Of a stretch of 64,000 nucleotides of DNA, positions 9,447 to 16,785 are shown piece after piece. Position 1 is the stretch's first letter, and each line of letters begins with the position of its first letter. A program made the translations under genes and the position numbers. Source of the stretch: JANNSX01 sp963741525 (GTDB lineage: Bacteria > Pseudomonadota > Alphaproteobacteria > Rhizobiales > Hyphomicrobiaceae); contig CAVUIW010000022.1 in the NCBI GenBank assembly GCA_963741525.1, positions 186,001 through 250,000 of the forward strand, read 5' to 3'. A model generated the notes under the pieces. It did not search any database and had not been told where the DNA came from. It saw nothing but the letters and a program-made list of their open reading frames with translations.

Positions 9447-10727
9447 ATGACCCAGATCGTCGACATCCTCGGCCGGGAGATTCTCGACAGCCGCGGCAAC
9501 CCGACGGTCGAGGTCGACGTGACGCTGGAGGATGGCTCGGTGGGTCGCGCCGCCGTTCCGTCCGGGGCGTCGACCGGCGCGCACGAGGCCAATGAGCTGC
9601 GTGACGGCGACAAGACGCGCTATCTCGGCAAAGGCGTCCGCAAGGCGGTCGCGGCCGTCAACACGGAAATCTTCGACGCCATCGGCGGCATGGATGCCGA
9701 GGACCAGCGCCGCATCGACCAGGCGCTCCTCGATCTCGACGGCACCAAGAACAAGTCGAGGCTCGGTGCCAATGCGATCCTGGGCGTTTCGCTCGCGGTC
9801 GCCAAGGCGGCGGCCGAGGCAACCGGCCTGCCGCTTTACCGCTATGTCGGCGGCGCACAGGCGCATGTGCTCCCCGTGCCGATGATGAACATCATCAATG
9901 GCGGCGCACACGCCGATAACCCCATCGACTTCCAGGAGTTCATGATCCTGCCGGTCGGCGCGGAGACCTGCGCCGACGCCATTCGCTGGGGCGCGGAGAT
10001 TTTCCACACGCTCAAGAAGGCCCTGAAGGATGCGGGCGAGAATACCGGCGTCGGCGACGAAGGCGGCTTCGCCCCCAACCTCAAATCGGCGGACGCGGCG
10101 CTGGGCTTCATCATGAAGTCGATCGAGGGCGCGGGCTACCGGCCGGGCGAGCAGGTGCTGATCGGTCTCGACTGCGCCGCCACCGAGTACTTCAAGAAAG
10201 GCAAGTACAAGATGGAAGGGGAGGGCAAGACGCTCGACAGTGCCGGCAATGCCAAGTTCCTCGCCGATCTCGTCAAACGCTACCCGATTGCCTCCATCGA
10301 GGACGGCATGGCCGAGGACGACTGGGACGGCTGGAAGGTGCTGACGGAATTGGTTGGCGCGAAATGCCAGCTCGTCGGCGACGATCTCTTCGTCACCAAC
10401 ACCGAGCGGCTTTCTCAAGGCATCGAAAAGGGCATCGCCAATTCCATCCTCGTCAAGGTCAACCAGATCGGCACCTTGACGGAGACACTCGCTGCCGTCG
10501 ACATGGCTCACCGCGCCGCCTACACGGCGGTCATGTCCCATCGTTCCGGCGAGACGGAGGATGCGACCATCGCGGATCTGGCGGTCGCCACCAACTGCGG
10601 GCAGATCAAGACCGGCTCTCTTTCCCGCTCCGACCGGCTCGCCAAATACAACCAGCTCATCCGCATCGAGGAAGAGTTGGGAGATGCTTCAAGCTATGCC
10701 GGGCGGGGGGCTCTGCGGAGCAAGTGA
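9447..10727 (+). CDS. eno: Enolase (2-phosphoglycerate dehydratase)
   Basis: Converts 2-phosphoglycerate to phosphoenolpyruvate in glycolysis and gluconeogenesis. The 426-residue length is normal. Visible landmarks: PSGASTGAHEANELRD (N-terminal substrate loop), GGAHADNPIDFQEFM, GDEGGFAPNL, the metal ligands in IGLDCAA, SIEDGMAEDDWDGW and GDDLFVTN, and the signature ILVKVNQIGTLTET / SHRSGETEDATIADLAV / GQIKTGSLSRSDR. ATG 9447 is preceded by AAGGAGA at 9434-9440. The gene leads the eno - ftsB-like - pdhA order common in alphaproteobacteria. Confidence 0.98.
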   Translation: MTQIVDILGREILDSRGNPTVEVDVTLEDGSVGRAAVPSGASTGAHEANELRDGDKTRYLGKGVRKAVAAVNTEIFDAIGGMDAEDQRRIDQALLDLDGTKNKSRLGANAILGVSLAVAKAAAEATGLPLYRYVGGAQAHVLPVPMMNIINGGAHADNPIDFQEFMILPVGAETCADAIRWGAEIFHTLKKALKDAGENTGVGDEGGFAPNLKSADAALGFIMKSIEGAGYRPGEQVLIGLDCAATEYFKKGKYKMEGEGKTLDSAGNAKFLADLVKRYPIASIEDGMAEDDWDGWKVLTELVGAKCQLVGDDLFVTNTERLSQGIEKGIANSILVKVNQIGTLTETLAAVDMAHRAAYTAVMSHRSGETEDATIADLAVATNCGQIKTGSLSRSDRLAKYNQLIRIEEELGDASSYAGRGALRSK

Positions 10728-10851
10728 TTTCCGGCTGTCATAAATCGGGTCTGAGCTTTACGCGGCCTTAACCGGACCTCTGGCACTCTCTGGTGGTCAG
10801 CCGAGGCTGACACGATTGGTCTGGTTTCGCGTACATCATCCCGGAGCGTCG

Positions 10852-11154
10852 ATGGTCCGAAACAGCAAACGACGGCAGAACTGGGTTATGCTTGTCTGCC
10901 TGATGCTGACCACTTACTTCGGCTTTCACGCCATCAAGGGCAAACATGGTCTCGAGGCACAAACCGAGCTCTCGTTGAGAGCCGAAAGGCTCAAAGTCGA
11001 GCTCGCGAGCCTCGAGACCATGCGCTCTGATCTGGAGCGCGATATCGCCCTCCTCGACGACAAGGCCCTCGATCCCGACTACCTCGATGAGCTAGCCCGT
11101 AGCGTCGCCGGCTTCGCCAAACCCGGCGAAATCGTCATCCTCGACCCCCAATAG
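10852..11154 (+). CDS. FtsB/DivIC-family septum formation initiator
   Basis: A 100-residue single-pass membrane protein: a basic N-terminus (MVRNSKRRQN), one transmembrane helix (WVMLVCLMLTTYFGFHAI), then a periplasmic coiled coil (LSLRAERLKVELASLETMRSDLERDIALLDD) and a short tail ending PGEIVILDPQ. That is the layout of the septum formation initiator family, which in Escherichia coli links FtsQ and FtsL in the divisome. ATG 10852 is chosen over the TTG at 10816 because it starts just before the membrane helix. It lies between eno and pdhA, its usual place in alphaproteobacteria. Confidence 0.85.
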   Translation: MVRNSKRRQNWVMLVCLMLTTYFGFHAIKGKHGLEAQTELSLRAERLKVELASLETMRSDLERDIALLDDKALDPDYLDELARSVAGFAKPGEIVILDPQ

Positions 11155-11238
11155 TCCCGTACGTTCTGGACTTGGTTGTCGGCGGGGCCGAACGATTGCT
11201 ATAGTCGCACCTTCGATTTGCAACTCGAAGGCCCGGAA

Positions 11239-12255
11239 ATGGCGGCGAAATCCTCGAATGACGGTCGCGGCAAGAAGACTTCCGGCCCGCCAGAGCTCAA
11301 CGAGACCGAAGAGCTGCAGGCCTACTGGGACATGCTGCTCATCCGCCGCTTCGAGGAAAAGGCCGGCCAGCTCTATGGCATGGGCTTCATCGGCGGCTTC
11401 TGCCACCTCTACATCGGGCAGGAAGCGGTGGTCGTTGGCATGCAGATGGCGCTGAAGCCCGGCGACCAGGTCATCACGGCTTATCGCGATCACGGCCATA
11501 TGCTGGCAACCGGCATGGAGGCCAAGGGCGTGATGGCCGAGCTTACCGGCCGGCGGGGCGGTTACTCCCGCGGCAAGGGCGGCTCGATGCACATGTTCTC
11601 CGTCGAGAAGGGGTTTTTCGGCGGTCACGGCATCGTCGGCGGACAAGTGCCACTCGGGACGGGCTTGGCCTTCGCCAACAAGTATCGCGGCAACGACAAT
11701 GTCTCCCTGACCTATTTCGGCGATGGGGCGGCCAACCAGGGCCAGGTCTACGAGGCTTTCAACATGGCGGAGCTGTGGAAGCTTCCCGTCATCTACATCA
11801 TCGAGAACAACCGCTATGCGATGGGAACGGCCATCGAGCGATCGTCGGCCACCACCAACCTCTCCCAGCGCGGCGCCTCCTTCGGCATCCCGGGCGAGCA
11901 GGTCGACGGCATGGACGTGCGGGCGGTGAAGGCGGCGGGTGAGAAAGCGGTCAAGAATGCGCGCGCCGGCAAGGGGCCGATGATCCTGGAAATGCTCACC
12001 TACCGCTATCGCGGCCACTCGATGTCCGACCCGGCGAAGTACCGGACCCGCGAGGAGGTCGACAAGGTCCGCGCCGAGACCGATCCGATCGAGATGGTGG
12101 CGAGGCGCCTGGTCGAGACGAAGCGGGCTTCCGAGGACGATTTGAAGCGCATCGACAAGGAGGTCCGCGCCATCGTCAACGAGAGCGCCGAGTTCGCCCA
12201 GACGGACCCGGAGCCCGATGTGCGCGAGCTTTACACGGATGTGGTGGTGGGGTGA
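11239..12255 (+). CDS. pdhA: Pyruvate dehydrogenase E1 component, alpha subunit
   Basis: E1-alpha binds thiamine diphosphate with E1-beta and decarboxylates pyruvate, passing the acetyl unit to the lipoyl domain. The 338-residue protein has GFCHLYIGQEAVVVGM, the ThDP-binding GDGAANQGQVYEAFNMA...NNRYAMGT block, and the phosphorylation-loop-like RYRGHSMSDPAKYRTREE. ATG 11239 (MAAKSSNDG) is preceded by an AAGG-containing stretch; an upstream in-frame start at 11176 adds residues without family resemblance. In relatives it is directly followed by pdhB; here a Uma2-family gene lies between them. Confidence 0.97.
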   Translation: MAAKSSNDGRGKKTSGPPELNETEELQAYWDMLLIRRFEEKAGQLYGMGFIGGFCHLYIGQEAVVVGMQMALKPGDQVITAYRDHGHMLATGMEAKGVMAELTGRRGGYSRGKGGSMHMFSVEKGFFGGHGIVGGQVPLGTGLAFANKYRGNDNVSLTYFGDGAANQGQVYEAFNMAELWKLPVIYIIENNRYAMGTAIERSSATTNLSQRGASFGIPGEQVDGMDVRAVKAAGEKAVKNARAGKGPMILEMLTYRYRGHSMSDPAKYRTREEVDKVRAETDPIEMVARRLVETKRASEDDLKRIDKEVRAIVNESAEFAQTDPEPDVRELYTDVVVG

Positions 12256-12295
12256 GCTGGGGCTCCCTCGCCAGATGCTGATGAGATAGGCACTA

Positions 12296-12880
12296 ATGGC
12301 CGATGCGGCGAAGCAACAAGCGACCTACGCCGACATCGAGGCCCTGCCGCCCAATGTCGTCGGCGAGATCATTTTCGGCAGCTTGGTCACGCATCCGCGT
12401 CCCGCGCGACGGCATGGCGGTTCGGCAAGCGCCCTCGGCGTGGCATTGGGAGCGCCCTACCAATTCGGTGACAGTGGTCCGGGAGGGTGGGTTTTCGTCG
12501 ACGAGCCCGAGCTGCATCTTGGTCCGCATGTGCTCGTCCCCGACCTGGCCGGCTGGAAGCGGGAACGCGTGACCGAGCCTGCCGACCGCGCGTGGTTCGA
12601 GGTCGCGCCCGACTGGGTATGCGAGGTGCTTTCGCCCAGCACCGAAAAGTACGACAAGGGCGACAAGCGCGCGATCTATGCTCTCCACGAGGTGGGGCAT
12701 ATCTGGCTTGTCGATCCGCGTTCGAAAAGCATCGAAGTGTTCGCGCGACGAGGTAGAGACTGGCTTCTGACGCATACGTTTTTTGACAGCGACAGGGTGT
12801 GCGCTCCTCCTTTCGAGGAGACAACATTCTCGCTCGATCGCCTCTGGCCTTTCGACAATCCGGTTCCGCCGACGAAGTGA
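12296..12880 (+). CDS. Uma2-family (DUF820) restriction-endonuclease-like protein, intact
   Basis: A 194-residue PD-(D/E)XK-fold protein of the Uma2/DUF820 family. The family core is complete: LVPDLAGWKRER (PD), then APDWVCEVLSPSTEKYDKGDKR (E-V-L-S-P-S-T followed by the conserved D and K), then YALHEVGHIWLVDPRSKSIEVF. The family is nuclease-like by fold and very abundant in cyanobacteria and some proteobacteria, often in mobile or repeat-rich settings; its biological role is not established. It begins 40 bases after pdhA and ends 7 bases before pdhB, in the same orientation, so it is read with the operon. A related but degenerate copy lies in the next operon gap (14637-15236). Confidence 0.85.
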   Translation: MADAAKQQATYADIEALPPNVVGEIIFGSLVTHPRPARRHGGSASALGVALGAPYQFGDSGPGGWVFVDEPELHLGPHVLVPDLAGWKRERVTEPADRAWFEVAPDWVCEVLSPSTEKYDKGDKRAIYALHEVGHIWLVDPRSKSIEVFARRGRDWLLTHTFFDSDRVCAPPFEETTFSLDRLWPFDNPVPPTK

Positions 12881-12887
12881 GACCCGC

Positions 12888-14315
12888 ATGCCCACCGAAA
12901 TCCTGATGCCCGCGCTCTCGCCCACCATGGAGGAGGGGACTCTCGCCAAATGGCTCGTCGCGGAAGGCGCGACCGTCAAATCCGGCGACGTCATCGCCGA
13001 GATCGAGACCGACAAGGCGACCATGGAGGTCGAGGCGGTGGACGAGGGGACCCTCGACAAGATCCTCGTCGCGGCGGGAACCGAGAATGTGAAGGTCAAC
13101 ACGCCGATCGCGGTGTTGCGCGTGGATGGCGAGGCCTCCTCTCCCCGCTCGCGGGGAGAGGGTCGGGGTGAGGGGCAGCCGCAAGCGCCGGCGCCGGCCA
13201 AGACCGAGTCAAGTCCCACTATTTCTTCCCCTGTTGCCGCCCCTCACCCCAGCCCTCTCCCCATCGCGGAGAGCGATGGGGAGAGGGGGCTCGCCCCCGG
13301 CACCGAAATGGCCATCCAAACCGTCCGCGAGGCGCTACGCGACGCCATGGCCGAGGAGATGCGGCGCGACGGCGACGTATTCTTGATGGGCGAGGAGGTG
13401 GCGCAGTATCAGGGCGCCTACAAGATCAGCCAGGGCTTGCTCGACGAGTTCGGCGCGCGCCGCGTCATCGATACGCCGATCACCGAATACGGCTTCGCCG
13501 GCATCGGCGTCGGCGCGGCGATGGCGGGCTTGAGGCCCATCGTCGAGTTCATGACCTGGAACTTCGCCATGCAGGCGATCGACCACATCGTCAACTCGGC
13601 GGCGAAGACCCTCTACATGTCCGGCGGACAGATGCGCTGTCCGATTGTTTTCCGCGGACCCAACGGCGCCGCCGCCCGCGTCGCCGCCCAGCACAGCCAG
13701 GAGTATTCGGCCTGGTACGCGCACATTCCGGGTCTCAAGGTGGTTGCGCCCTTCACGGCGGCGGATGCGAAGGGCCTGCTCAAATCGGCCATCCGCGATC
13801 CGAACCCGGTCGTGTTTCTGGAGCATGAGATCCTCTATGGCACGAACGGCCCGGTGCCCAAGGTCGACGACTGGCTGGTGCCGATCGGCAAGGCGAAGAT
13901 CGTGCGTCCCGGCCGCGATGTGACGATCGTCTCCTTCTCGCGCGGCATGACCTATGCGCTGGCCGCCGCCGAGGAGCTGGCGAAGGAGGGGATCGAGGCC
14001 GAGGTGATCGATTTGCGGACGCTGCGGCCTTTGGACATGGCGACTGTCATCGAGAGCGTCAAGCGCACGAACCGTATCGTCACCGTCGAGGAGAGCTTTC
14101 CGGTCTGCTCGATCGGCTCGGAGGTTTGCGCGCGGGTCGTGGCGGAGGCCTTCGACTGGCTCGACGCTCCGCCAACGAAGGTATCGGGCGAGGACGTGCC
14201 GATGCCATATGCAGCAAACCTCGAGAAACTCGCGCTGCCGAATGCGGCGAAGGTGGTCGCGGCGGTGAGGAGGCTGGTAGGAGGTGTCGGCCGGTCGACA
14301 TCTGTCCCAAGCTGA
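12888..14315 (+). CDS. pdhB: Pyruvate dehydrogenase E1 component, beta subunit, with N-terminal lipoyl domain
   Basis: Residues 1-78 are a biotinyl/lipoyl domain with the lipoylated Lys in EIETDKATMEVEAVDEGT; residues from about 140 to the end are the transketolase-like E1-beta (GEEVAQYQGAYKISQGL, ITEYGFAGIGVGAAMAGLRP, PFTAADAKGLLKSAIRDPNP, VSFSRGMTYAL). The lipoyl-E1-beta fusion is characteristic of alphaproteobacteria. The linker at residues ~84-133 is encoded by two strong palindromes (13139-13160 and 13253-13287) and reads as Ser/Arg/Gly/Pro-rich filler, so it appears built from a dispersed repeat. ATG 12888 is chosen because it starts MPTEILMPALSPTMEEG, the normal domain start. Confidence 0.96.
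   Translation: MPTEILMPALSPTMEEGTLAKWLVAEGATVKSGDVIAEIETDKATMEVEAVDEGTLDKILVAAGTENVKVNTPIAVLRVDGEASSPRSRGEGRGEGQPQAPAPAKTESSPTISSPVAAPHPSPLPIAESDGERGLAPGTEMAIQTVREALRDAMAEEMRRDGDVFLMGEEVAQYQGAYKISQGLLDEFGARRVIDTPITEYGFAGIGVGAAMAGLRPIVEFMTWNFAMQAIDHIVNSAAKTLYMSGGQMRCPIVFRGPNGAAARVAAQHSQEYSAWYAHIPGLKVVAPFTAADAKGLLKSAIRDPNPVVFLEHEILYGTNGPVPKVDDWLVPIGKAKIVRPGRDVTIVSFSRGMTYALAAAEELAKEGIEAEVIDLRTLRPLDMATVIESVKRTNRIVTVEESFPVCSIGSEVCARVVAEAFDWLDAPPTKVSGEDVPMPYAANLEKLALPNAAKVVAAVRRLVGGVGRSTSVPS
12993..13051 (+). repeat. 59-bp exact direct repeat, copy 1 (lipoyl region of pdhB)
   Basis: These 59 bases are identical to 15360-15418 in pdhC, also in direct orientation. Both copies encode the lipoyl-lysine region (IAEIETDKATMEVEAVDEG). 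Exact identity at silent positions, with divergence on either side, suggests recent recombination or gene conversion between the two lipoyl domains rather than protein-level constraint only. Confidence 0.9.
13139..13287. repeat. Pair of inverted palindromic elements inside pdhB
   Basis: Element 1 is a perfect 10-bp hairpin (arms 13139-13148 and 13151-13160, CTCTCCCCGC/GCGGGGAGAG) followed by GGGGTGAGGGGC. Element 2 is a perfect 15-bp hairpin (arms 13253-13267 and 13273-13287) preceded by GCCCCTCACCCC. The outer flanks are reverse complements, so the two elements sit head to head, as in paired REP-like repeats. They are in frame and encode the low-complexity linker between the lipoyl and E1-beta domains. 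Confidence 0.85.
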
Positions 14316-14636
14316 TTGTAAAGGAATGCTGTGTGCGCGGTTGTGTTCAGGAGGGCCCAAACTTCTCTGAGTTGTTGCACGAGCATGTGCCAGCGATCCG
14401 AATGAAAGCGGCCGATCTTGCGCCGATGCTTCGCCACCTCACGTGCCATTTCACGGGAGTTTCCGCACCGGGGATTGTTTCATCGTATCTGAACGATCGA
14501 CGAGGTAGCCCGACCCCTTTCGCGCCTTGGCATATTCATACGAGCCATTCAGAGGCTGGCGTAATGAGGGTTACTTGCAGCTCTGCCAAACACTGGATCT
14601 GGGTTGATACGGTTTTCGCGAGTTCGTTGTTCCGCG
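14316..14636. other. Gene-free gap between pdhB and the second Uma2 gene
   Basis: I see no supported gene in these 321 bases. The plus-strand reading that crosses it is the out-of-frame tail of a pdhB shadow. On the minus strand an open stretch ends near 14449 with about 45 plausible-looking residues before it runs antisense into pdhB; I do not call it. No terminator-like hairpin with a T-run is visible, so pdhC may still be transcribed from upstream. Confidence 0.5.
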
Positions 14637-15236
14637 ATGGAGCGTGAGTTGACCGGGACCGCATCAGAACGTGCCACCTACGACGACCTGATCGCCGCGC
14701 CCGAGCATGTCATTGCCGAGATTATCGATGGCGAGCTGCTGACGCGGCGGTACTTCGGTCCGATCGATAGTGTCGCGCTGACCGAGCTTCTGTATGCGCT
14801 TGGGGCGCCGCACCTCCATTCGAGGATGCCGACGACACCCACAATCTTGCTGCGACCCGAAGTCCACTTCAAAGGTGATGTTGTCGTGCCCGAAATTGGC
14901 ATGTGGCTTCAGTCCGAGATTTGGAGTTTTGCGGACTGGCGCGAGTTCAACGTGACGCCGCGCTGGGTGCTGGAATACATCACGCCGTGGACGGATATCG
15001 AGCGCCATCAGAAGCGCTGCCGCGTGTTGGCCTCCACCGGTGTTCCGTTGCTTTGGCGGTTGGACGGCGTGTCCGGGATGATGCAAACGTTCGAGAACCG
15101 GGCGCGCAAGGGTTGGCAGCACCTCAAGACCTTCAGCGGCGACGATCGTATCTCTGAACCGCCATTCGCGGAGCTTGAGATATCACTCGGTGACGTGTAC
15201 CGGCACGGGCGCCATCAGATGGCTGCCGCAGGATAA
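14637..15236 (+). CDS. Uma2-family (DUF820)-like protein, divergent core residues
   Basis: A 199-residue relative of the Uma2 family: the opening ATYDDLIAAPEHVIAEIIDGELLTR and the order VVVPEIGMW...TPRWVLEYITPW follow the family plan. The key positions differ: PE replaces the PD pair and EYITPW replaces EVLSPS, and the expected acidic-x(n)-Lys segment is weak (TDIERHQKRCRVLASTGVP). It may be catalytically dead or under relaxed selection, but the frame is open over its full length. ATG 14637 is the first start that gives the family N-terminus. It precedes pdhC by 18 bases, mirroring how the intact copy precedes pdhB. Confidence 0.7.
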   Translation: MERELTGTASERATYDDLIAAPEHVIAEIIDGELLTRRYFGPIDSVALTELLYALGAPHLHSRMPTTPTILLRPEVHFKGDVVVPEIGMWLQSEIWSFADWREFNVTPRWVLEYITPWTDIERHQKRCRVLASTGVPLLWRLDGVSGMMQTFENRARKGWQHLKTFSGDDRISEPPFAELEISLGDVYRHGRHQMAAAG

Positions 15237-15254
15237 CAGCGAGACCTAAACCCC

Positions 15255-16658
15255 ATGCCCACCCCAATTCTCATGCCCGCGCTCTCCCCCACCATGGAAG
15301 AGGGCAAGCTCGCCAAGTGGCTTGTGAAAAAAGGCCAGAAGGTCAAGTCCGGCGACATTATCGCCGAGATCGAGACCGACAAGGCGACCATGGAGGTCGA
15401 GGCGGTGGACGAGGGGACGATGGGAGAAATTCTCGTCGCCGAAGGCACCGAAGGCGTCAAGGTCAACAGTCAGATCGCGATTCTGCTGGGTGAGGGCGAG
15501 AGTGCCGGTGCCACATCGCAGAAAGCCCCCCCACCCCAACCCTCTCCCTCTGCTGTTGGCTCGCGCGCCTCCGGCACGACGGGGGAGGGAGGTGCCCCGT
15601 CCGCTGCGCCGCAGTCTGTTGCGACGCCGCAATCAGAGGCAGTCGCCGCGCTAGCAAAATCCGCCGCGCCTACCCAACGCTCCGCCGCCTCTCACGCCAA
15701 CGGCAGAGGCAGCCGCCTGTTCGCTTCGCCCCTCGCCAAACGCATCGCCAAGGAGCGAGGACTTGATCTTTCCGCCATCTCCGGCTCCGGTCCGTATGGC
15801 CGTATCGTCAAGGCGGATGTCGAAAAGGCACCGGCCGCTGGTGCGGCAGCGAAGCCCTCGATGGCGGTATCGTCGGCCTCGGCACCATCGGGCGCCGCCG
15901 GATCGTCCACGCTCGCCGCGCCCATGCCCGACAAGAAAATCATGGCCCTCTACGAGGAGGGGAGCTTCGAGGTTTTGCCGCACGACAACATGCGGAAAAC
16001 CATCGCCAGACGGCTGGTCGAGAGTAAGCAAACCATCCCGCATTTCTATCTCACCGTCGATTGCCGGCTTGATGAGCTGCTCGCGGCCCGCAAGCGCCTC
16101 AATGCCCGCGCGCCGCTCGAAGGCCCGCACGCCTACAAGCTCTCCGTCAACGACTTCATCATCAAGGCTCTCGCGCTCGGCCTGCGCGACACGCCGGCGG
16201 CCAATGCAACCTGGACAGAAGCCGGCATGCTCCGTCACAAGCGCATCGATGTCGGTGTCGCCGTCGCGGTCGAGGGCGGACTGTTCACGCCGCTCGTGCG
16301 CCATGCCGATCTGAAAACGCTCTCCGAGATTTCCAACGAGATGAAGGATCTGGCCGAGCGGGCGCGCAAGAAGAAACTTAGCCCCCACGAGTATCAGGGC
16401 GGCACCACCTCCATCTCAAATCTCGGCATGTTCGGCATCAAGAGCTTCGATGCCGTCATCAACCCGCCACACGCGACCATCCTCGCGGTCGGCGCTGGCG
16501 AGGAGGTGGCTGTCGTGAAGGAAGGCAAGGTCGAGGTCGCGACGGTGATGAGCTGCACGCTCTCCTGCGATCATCGCGTCGTCGACGGCGCGCTGGGTGC
16601 CCATCTCCTCAACGCGTTCAAGGCCTATATCGAGGACCCCGTTCGGATGCTGGTGTGA
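15255..16658 (+). CDS. pdhC: Dihydrolipoyllysine-residue acetyltransferase, pyruvate dehydrogenase E2
   Basis: E2 is the structural core of the complex and transfers acetyl from lipoyl to CoA. The 467-residue chain has an N-terminal lipoyl domain (Lys in EIETDKATMEVEAVDEGT), a Pro/Ala/Ser linker, a peripheral-subunit-binding domain (FASPLAKRIAKERGLDLSAI, SGSGPYGRIVKADVEKA), a second Ala/Pro linker and the catalytic domain with the CDHRVVDGALGA active-site motif near the C-terminus. One lipoyl domain only. The first linker (about residues 91-115) overlaps a REP-like element (15525-15598). No E3 (lpd) gene follows; the next gene is a caspase-like protein, so E3 must be encoded elsewhere. Confidence 0.97.
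   Translation: MPTPILMPALSPTMEEGKLAKWLVKKGQKVKSGDIIAEIETDKATMEVEAVDEGTMGEILVAEGTEGVKVNSQIAILLGEGESAGATSQKAPPPQPSPSAVGSRASGTTGEGGAPSAAPQSVATPQSEAVAALAKSAAPTQRSAASHANGRGSRLFASPLAKRIAKERGLDLSAISGSGPYGRIVKADVEKAPAAGAAAKPSMAVSSASAPSGAAGSSTLAAPMPDKKIMALYEEGSFEVLPHDNMRKTIARRLVESKQTIPHFYLTVDCRLDELLAARKRLNARAPLEGPHAYKLSVNDFIIKALALGLRDTPAANATWTEAGMLRHKRIDVGVAVAVEGGLFTPLVRHADLKTLSEISNEMKDLAERARKKKLSPHEYQGGTTSISNLGMFGIKSFDAVINPPHATILAVGAGEEVAVVKEGKVEVATVMSCTLSCDHRVVDGALGAHLLNAFKAYIEDPVRMLV
15360..15418 (+). repeat. 59-bp exact direct repeat, copy 2 (lipoyl region of pdhC)
   Basis: Identical over all 59 bases to 12993-13051 in pdhB. The copies are 2.4 kb apart in direct orientation; crossing over between them would delete most of pdhB and the second Uma2-like gene. 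Confidence 0.9.
15525..15598. repeat. REP-like palindromic element inside the pdhC linker
   Basis: An imperfect inverted repeat with a C-rich left arm (CCACCCCAACCCTCTCCCTC) and a G-rich right arm (GGGGGAGGGAGGTGCCCC). The left arm resembles the flank of the second element in pdhB (CCTCACCCCAGCCCTCTCCC), so the same repeat family seems to occur in both lipoyl linkers. It is in frame and adds about 25 residues of Pro/Ser/Gly-rich sequence. Confidence 0.65.
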
Positions 16659-16785
16659 CGAAAAAAGCGTCGCCTTAGGCTCAGACTGTCGATAACCGGA
16701 CAGACCGTGTCGTGCATGGTAACAGCGAACTTGACTCGCCCCCTGCCTCCCCCAACATGGCGCTCACACCGCGACGGAGGGGACC

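Noticed and set aside
13952..14449. Minus-strand open frame whose first ~45 codons lie in the pdhB downstream gap
   Set aside because: Most of it is antisense to pdhB; the short unique part shows no motif or ribosome-binding site.
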